From Thermosynechococcus sp. M98_K2018_005 (lineage in GTDB: Bacteria; Cyanobacteriota; Cyanobacteriia; Thermosynechococcales; Thermosynechococcaceae): DNA of 49,409 bases. The position numbers and the translations under genes are program-made. Location of the stretch: positions 1 to 49,409 of the forward strand of contig NZ_DVEH01000043.1 in assembly GCF_015295825.1 (NCBI RefSeq), given 5' to 3'. Below the pieces are notes generated by a model that had not been told where the DNA came from, did not search any database, and saw only the letters and a program-made list of their open reading frames with translations. The number at the start of each line of letters is the position of its first letter. Within the stretch, counting starts at the first letter, position 1. Positions 46,842-49,409 of the stretch are shown here, one piece after another.

Positions 46842-46892
46842 TATAATTATTGCGAATTGTTAATTAGGCGATGGGCACTGCTGCTAGGTGCC
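46842..46892 (+). promoter_or_regulatory. sodB promoter -10 and leader hairpin
   Basis: A perfect -10 TATAAT at 46842-46847 with only a weak -35 (TTCTAA, 46819-46824) suggests an activated promoter. A leader of about 100 nt then contains GGCAC (46874-46878) and GTGCC (46888-46892) as a hairpin followed by TTTT, a candidate attenuator or stability element. Confidence 0.45.
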
Positions 46893-46956
46893 TTTTGGCG
46901 ATGACTGATCTCTAGTAGCCTAAACCTGCATCACCTTTAGAGAGGTATTGAGCACT

Positions 46957-47559
46957 ATGGCATTTGTACAAGAACCCCTTCCCTTTGATCCGGGTGCCCT
47001 TGAACCCTATGGGATGTCTGCGAAAACCTTTGAATTTCACTATGGCAAGCACCATAAAGCCTACGTGGACAACCTGAATAAACTGACTCAAGATACTGAA
47101 CTGGCTGACAAATCCCTTGAAGATGTTATTCGCATAACCTATGGCGATGCTGCCAAGGTGGGCATCTTCAACAACGCAGCTCAAGTGTGGAATCACACCT
47201 TCTTCTGGAATAGCCTCAAGCCCGGTGGCGGTGGCGCTCCTACAGGTGATGTGGCCGCTCGGATCAACAGTGCCTTTGGTAGCTACGACGAGTTCAAGTC
47301 TCAGTTCAAAAATGCGGCAGCGACCCAGTTTGGTAGTGGTTGGGCATGGCTGGTGCTCGAAGCGGGTACGCTGAAAGTGACCAAAACCCCCAATGCCGAA
47401 AATCCTTTGGTTCATGGGCAAGTGCCTCTGCTGACCCTTGACGTGTGGGAGCACGCCTACTATCTCGACTACCAAAACCGTCGTCCCGACTTCATTGATA
47501 ACTTCCTTAACCAACTGGTGAACTGGGACTTTGTTGCTAAAAATCTAGCGGCTGCCTAA
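46957..47559 (+). CDS. sodB: Iron superoxide dismutase
   Basis: SodB dismutates superoxide in the cytosol, and in cyanobacteria protects photosystem I. The 200-residue protein starts [20 protein letters not shown]. It has [17 protein letters not shown] (metal His), [13 protein letters not shown] with the Gln and His of Fe-type enzymes, [10 protein letters not shown] and the metal signature [21 protein letters not shown] 46957 was preferred to an in-frame TTG at 46948, both close to AGAGAGG. It is monocistronic: a strong terminator follows at 47620. Confidence 0.97.
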   Translation: MAFVQEPLPFDPGALEPYGMSAKTFEFHYGKHHKAYVDNLNKLTQDTELADKSLEDVIRITYGDAAKVGIFNNAAQVWNHTFFWNSLKPGGGGAPTGDVAARINSAFGSYDEFKSQFKNAAATQFGSGWAWLVLEAGTLKVTKTPNAENPLVHGQVPLLTLDVWEHAYYLDYQNRRPDFIDNFLNQLVNWDFVAKNLAAA

Positions 47560-47619
47560 GATTCCCAATTTTTATTTTTTATTCCGCTCTTACTGAATTA
47601 CTTCACTGATTTCCCTGAT

Positions 47620-47649
47620 CCCCGTTCTGATCGAGCGGGGCTTTTTTTT
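47620..47649 (+). terminator. Rho-independent terminator after sodB
   Basis: An 8-bp stem (CCCCGTTC with GAGCGGGG, one T-G pair) and 5-nt loop, followed by C and eight T, 60 bp after the sodB stop codon. Confidence 0.92.
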
Positions 47650-47688
47650 GCTGAGCCATGATCATGATTCAGCCACAACGGTAGGATA

Positions 47689-47707
47689 TGGTTAAGTTAA
47701 AGTTAAG
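47689..47707 (-). promoter_or_regulatory. Pho-box-like direct repeat upstream of the CHAD gene
   Basis: Read on the minus strand, CTTAACTT, 3-nt spacer TAA and CTTAACCA give the 8-3-8 pattern of cyanobacterial Pho boxes (CTTAACC with T or A). A weaker third unit lies 11 bp further on (47678-47685). The repeat ends 76 bp before the ATG of a polyphosphate-binding-type protein. A candidate PhoB/SphR site only; not tested. Confidence 0.45.
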
Positions 47708-47783
47708 ATAAAAGTAGCCTTAGTTAATAAACGTTAAATTTAATAGTGGTATTCCTTTGGGCGTTGAGCAGGGAGGGGGTCTT

Positions 47784-48776
47784 ATGGAAACCCTAGGGCA
47801 TGTCGCATACGCCGCTTTTGAAAAGTACTACCGCAAAATTAGCAAACACGAGCCGGGGGTGATTCGCGATCGCGATGTTGAGGCAATTCACCAGATGCGG
47901 GTAGGTCTGCGCCGCCTGCGAACGGCTCTGGAGGTCTTTTGCAATACAGTGCGTTTGCCCAAGGGGGTTTCGATTCAGCGGGTGCGGGCGATCGCCGGCA
48001 GTCTTAGTCCCGTACGGGATTTGGATGTGATGATGCTGGCGCTTAAGGAGCAGTATTACCCTCACCTACCTCGCCCTGAGCAACAACAACTGGCAAAACT
48101 CATTAAAAAACTCGAAAAGCAACGGACAGAACTGCTGCAAAAAGCCCTGCAACTGCTGCGGAGCGATCGCTATCGCAAATTGCAACAGGGGCTAGAAGAA
48201 TGGCTAGCTGCCCCTCAGTATCGTGAGATTGCCAACTTGCCAACGGAACTGATTGCCCCAGATATTTTGTTGCCCTTGGTGTGTCAACTGCTGCTGCATC
48301 CGGGGTGGCAAGTGGCCATTGAATGGCAGGGCGATCGCCCCCTCTTTCTTGCGGTTAGCAACCCGCCCCAGTGGCTGCAAACAGCGGGTGAAGAACTCCA
48401 CGATCTCCGCAAGCAAACCAAGCGAGTCCGCTATCAGATGGAACTCTTTAGCAGTGTCTATGGAGACGCCTTCACCGAACAGGTGGACGCCTTTGCTCAG
48501 CTGCAAGAACTCTTAGGTACACTTCACGATGGCGTTGTCCTCTATGACTTTTTCCGTACTGAACTCGGACTCAACCTCCGCCAAGCCTCTCCTTGCCTCG
48601 CAGAAATGATTGCCCTTGAGCAAACACGCCAGTGGCAAACTTGGCGGTGTGTCCAGCAGGAATACCTCAGCCCCGAAAAACGCCATCAAGTGCGCTCCTT
48701 GCTCCTGATGCCCCCCCTGACAATGGGGGCCAATGGTAACTCCCCTAGTCATTTGATGATCTCCTCTACCAACTGA
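47784..48776 (+). CDS. CHAD domain protein
   Basis: A 330-residue helical protein with the conserved-histidine alpha-helical (CHAD) fold, which binds inorganic polyphosphate through basic residues. EAIHQMRVGLRRLRTALEVF opens helix 1 with the hallmark H-x-x-R-x-x-x-R-R pattern. The second half, HDLRKQTKRVRYQMELFSSV and LQELLGTLHDGVVLYDFF, repeats it with further Arg/Lys and His. Soluble, probably associated with polyphosphate granules. ATG 47784 is chosen for its AGGGAGGGGG ribosome site. The Pho-box-like repeat upstream fits phosphate regulation. It follows the sodB terminator, so it has its own promoter. Confidence 0.87.
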   Translation: METLGHVAYAAFEKYYRKISKHEPGVIRDRDVEAIHQMRVGLRRLRTALEVFCNTVRLPKGVSIQRVRAIAGSLSPVRDLDVMMLALKEQYYPHLPRPEQQQLAKLIKKLEKQRTELLQKALQLLRSDRYRKLQQGLEEWLAAPQYREIANLPTELIAPDILLPLVCQLLLHPGWQVAIEWQGDRPLFLAVSNPPQWLQTAGEELHDLRKQTKRVRYQMELFSSVYGDAFTEQVDAFAQLQELLGTLHDGVVLYDFFRTELGLNLRQASPCLAEMIALEQTRQWQTWRCVQQEYLSPEKRHQVRSLLLMPPLTMGANGNSPSHLMISSTN

Positions 48777-48886
48777 CAGCGATCGGGCAGTAATGGTAAC
48801 AATTGATTTTCAGTTGTCCTAAGGCGATCGCCCCGTATGCGACGATAAAAAGAAACCCCCTGCCAGTCGAGGAGAGCAAGAAACGA

Positions 48887-49132
48887 ATGAGTGTTATCGA
48901 GCAACAATCCTTAAGAGTCGGTCTGCGGGTGCGCGTTAAGACCCCTACCATCGTCTATCACCATCCCGATCACCGTAACGAACCCTTTGACATTCAGGGC
49001 ATGGAAGGAGAGATTTTCGCCATTCTCAGCGACTGGCAAGGCCGTCCCATTAGTCCCAACTACCCGATTCAGGTGCGGTTTAGTCCCAAGTTCATTGCCC
49101 ATTTGCACCCCGATGAGCTGGAAGTGATTTAG
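48887..49132 (+). CDS. ftrV: Ferredoxin-thioredoxin reductase, variable chain
   Basis: FtrV is the non-catalytic subunit of the chloroplast-type ferredoxin-thioredoxin reductase that passes light-derived electrons to thioredoxin. The 81-residue SH3-like protein shows LRVGLRVRVKTPTIVYHHPD, then FDIQGMEGEIFAILSDW and NYPIQVRFSPKFIAHLHPDE, close to known FtrV chains. ATG 48887 has GGAGAG upstream; the frame from 48803 would add residues without similarity. The catalytic partner ftrC is elsewhere, as usual. It may share its transcript with the small membrane gene 11 bp downstream. Confidence 0.9.
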   Translation: MSVIEQQSLRVGLRVRVKTPTIVYHHPDHRNEPFDIQGMEGEIFAILSDWQGRPISPNYPIQVRFSPKFIAHLHPDELEVI

Positions 49133-49143
49133 GTACGCTCTAT

Positions 49144-49377
49144 ATGCCTCCCCGTTGGCCGCGCAAGCCTGATCGTCGTGATCCGAGCTATCGCCGCTTG
49201 GACGATCGCATGAATTTTGCTGTTCATGTTGCCCTGTTTGCTGCTTTTAACTCCGGTGGCTGGTTTTGGCATCAGGTGCAACCCATGGCAGTGCCCTTTA
49301 TGCCGACGGTAACGCTGGTGTGGTTAACGTTATTGGCAGTCCATGCTCTCTATGTGTTCGCGATCGCCCGTTATTGA
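49144..49377 (+). CDS. 2TM domain protein
   Basis: A 77-residue protein. The basic N-terminus (RWPRKPDRRDPSYRRLDD) is followed by two short hydrophobic segments, about 24-42 (NFAVHVALFAAFNSGGWFW) and 52-75 (MPTVTLVWLTLLAVHALYV), the pattern of the 2TM family. Function unknown. It lies 11 bp after ftrV and ends 32 bp before the window end. A hydrophobic, basic-start small protein of this sort is often a membrane accessory; nothing further can be said. Confidence 0.65.
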   Translation: MPPRWPRKPDRRDPSYRRLDDRMNFAVHVALFAAFNSGGWFWHQVQPMAVPFMPTVTLVWLTLLAVHALYVFAIARY

Positions 49378-49409
49378 GAAATTATCCCCTTGAACGCAGT
49401 GGTGCTGAG

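Noticed and set aside
1-49409. CRISPR-like iteration of GCGATCGC
   Set aside because: These are dispersed HIP1 palindromes, typical of cyanobacteria, not spaced repeats.

Overview
The window is chromosomal DNA from a cyanobacterium, almost certainly Thermosynechococcus. The evidence is the cyanobacterial gene set (psbB, psbT, psbV, petJ, ndhH, ycf3, ftrV, CRR6), the frequent HIP1 octamer GCGATCGC (for example at 165-172 and 2750-2757), and a tandem psbV-psbV2-petJ cluster, which I know only from Thermosynechococcus. The mature PsbV sequence looks the same as the T. elongatus/T. vulcanus protein as I remember it. The gene order need not match the reference strain.

Layout. 0-2.5 kb: a fumarylacetoacetase-family enzyme and a decayed IS607-type element. 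2.5-9.5 kb: rpsF, an unusual membrane-anchored solute-binding protein, mtnP, and a 1354-residue hybrid histidine kinase containing a LOV-type domain. 9.7-11.4 kb: petJ, psbV2 and psbV on the minus strand, with a small HTH-like gene upstream. 11.5-16.3 kb: glgC, ndhH, a peroxiredoxin-like gene, tRNA-Arg and a GTPase. 16.2-18.3 kb, minus strand: a ribulokinase-type FGGY kinase, CRR6 and an Nfu scaffold. 18.4-22.9 kb: efp-accB, acetolactate synthase with a zinc-ribbon tail, and a type III glutamine synthetase. 22.9-28.5 kb, minus strand: a GHL10-like protein, an ECF-type ATPase, pdhC, a YlqD-family protein and acyl-ACP synthetase. 28.5-31.6 kb: maf, rplS, tRNA-Trp, hisH, a cation-diffusion facilitator and a brnT toxin relic. 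31.6-35.6 kb: fumC, a dihydroorotase-like protein with lost metal ligands, and a double-domain phosphoglycerate-mutase-family protein that seems to start at CTG. 35.7-40.6 kb: psbT-psbB, a divergent ferredoxin, a DUF4350/DUF4129 pair and a tandem universal stress protein. 40.6-49.4 kb: a palindromic element, ycf3, gatC, a small membrane protein, an MntP/YtaF-like protein, folP, a GPH symporter, a phosphohexomutase, sodB, a CHAD protein behind a Pho-box-like repeat, ftrV and a 2TM protein.

Functionally this is a housekeeping region weighted towards photosynthesis: photosystem II subunits, photosystem I assembly (Ycf3), NDH-1 and its maturation (NdhH, CRR6), soluble electron carriers, ferredoxin-thioredoxin reductase, glycogen synthesis and amino-acid, lipid and folate enzymes. 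There is no CRISPR array, rRNA operon, prophage or intact defence island. I did not find a clearly new multi-gene system. The best leads are single loci: the LOV kinase, the CHAD gene with a possible Pho box, the dihydroorotase-like protein, the zinc-ribbon acetolactate synthase, PsbV2 with Cys at the distal heme-ligand position, the brnT relic and the 105-bp palindrome before ycf3.
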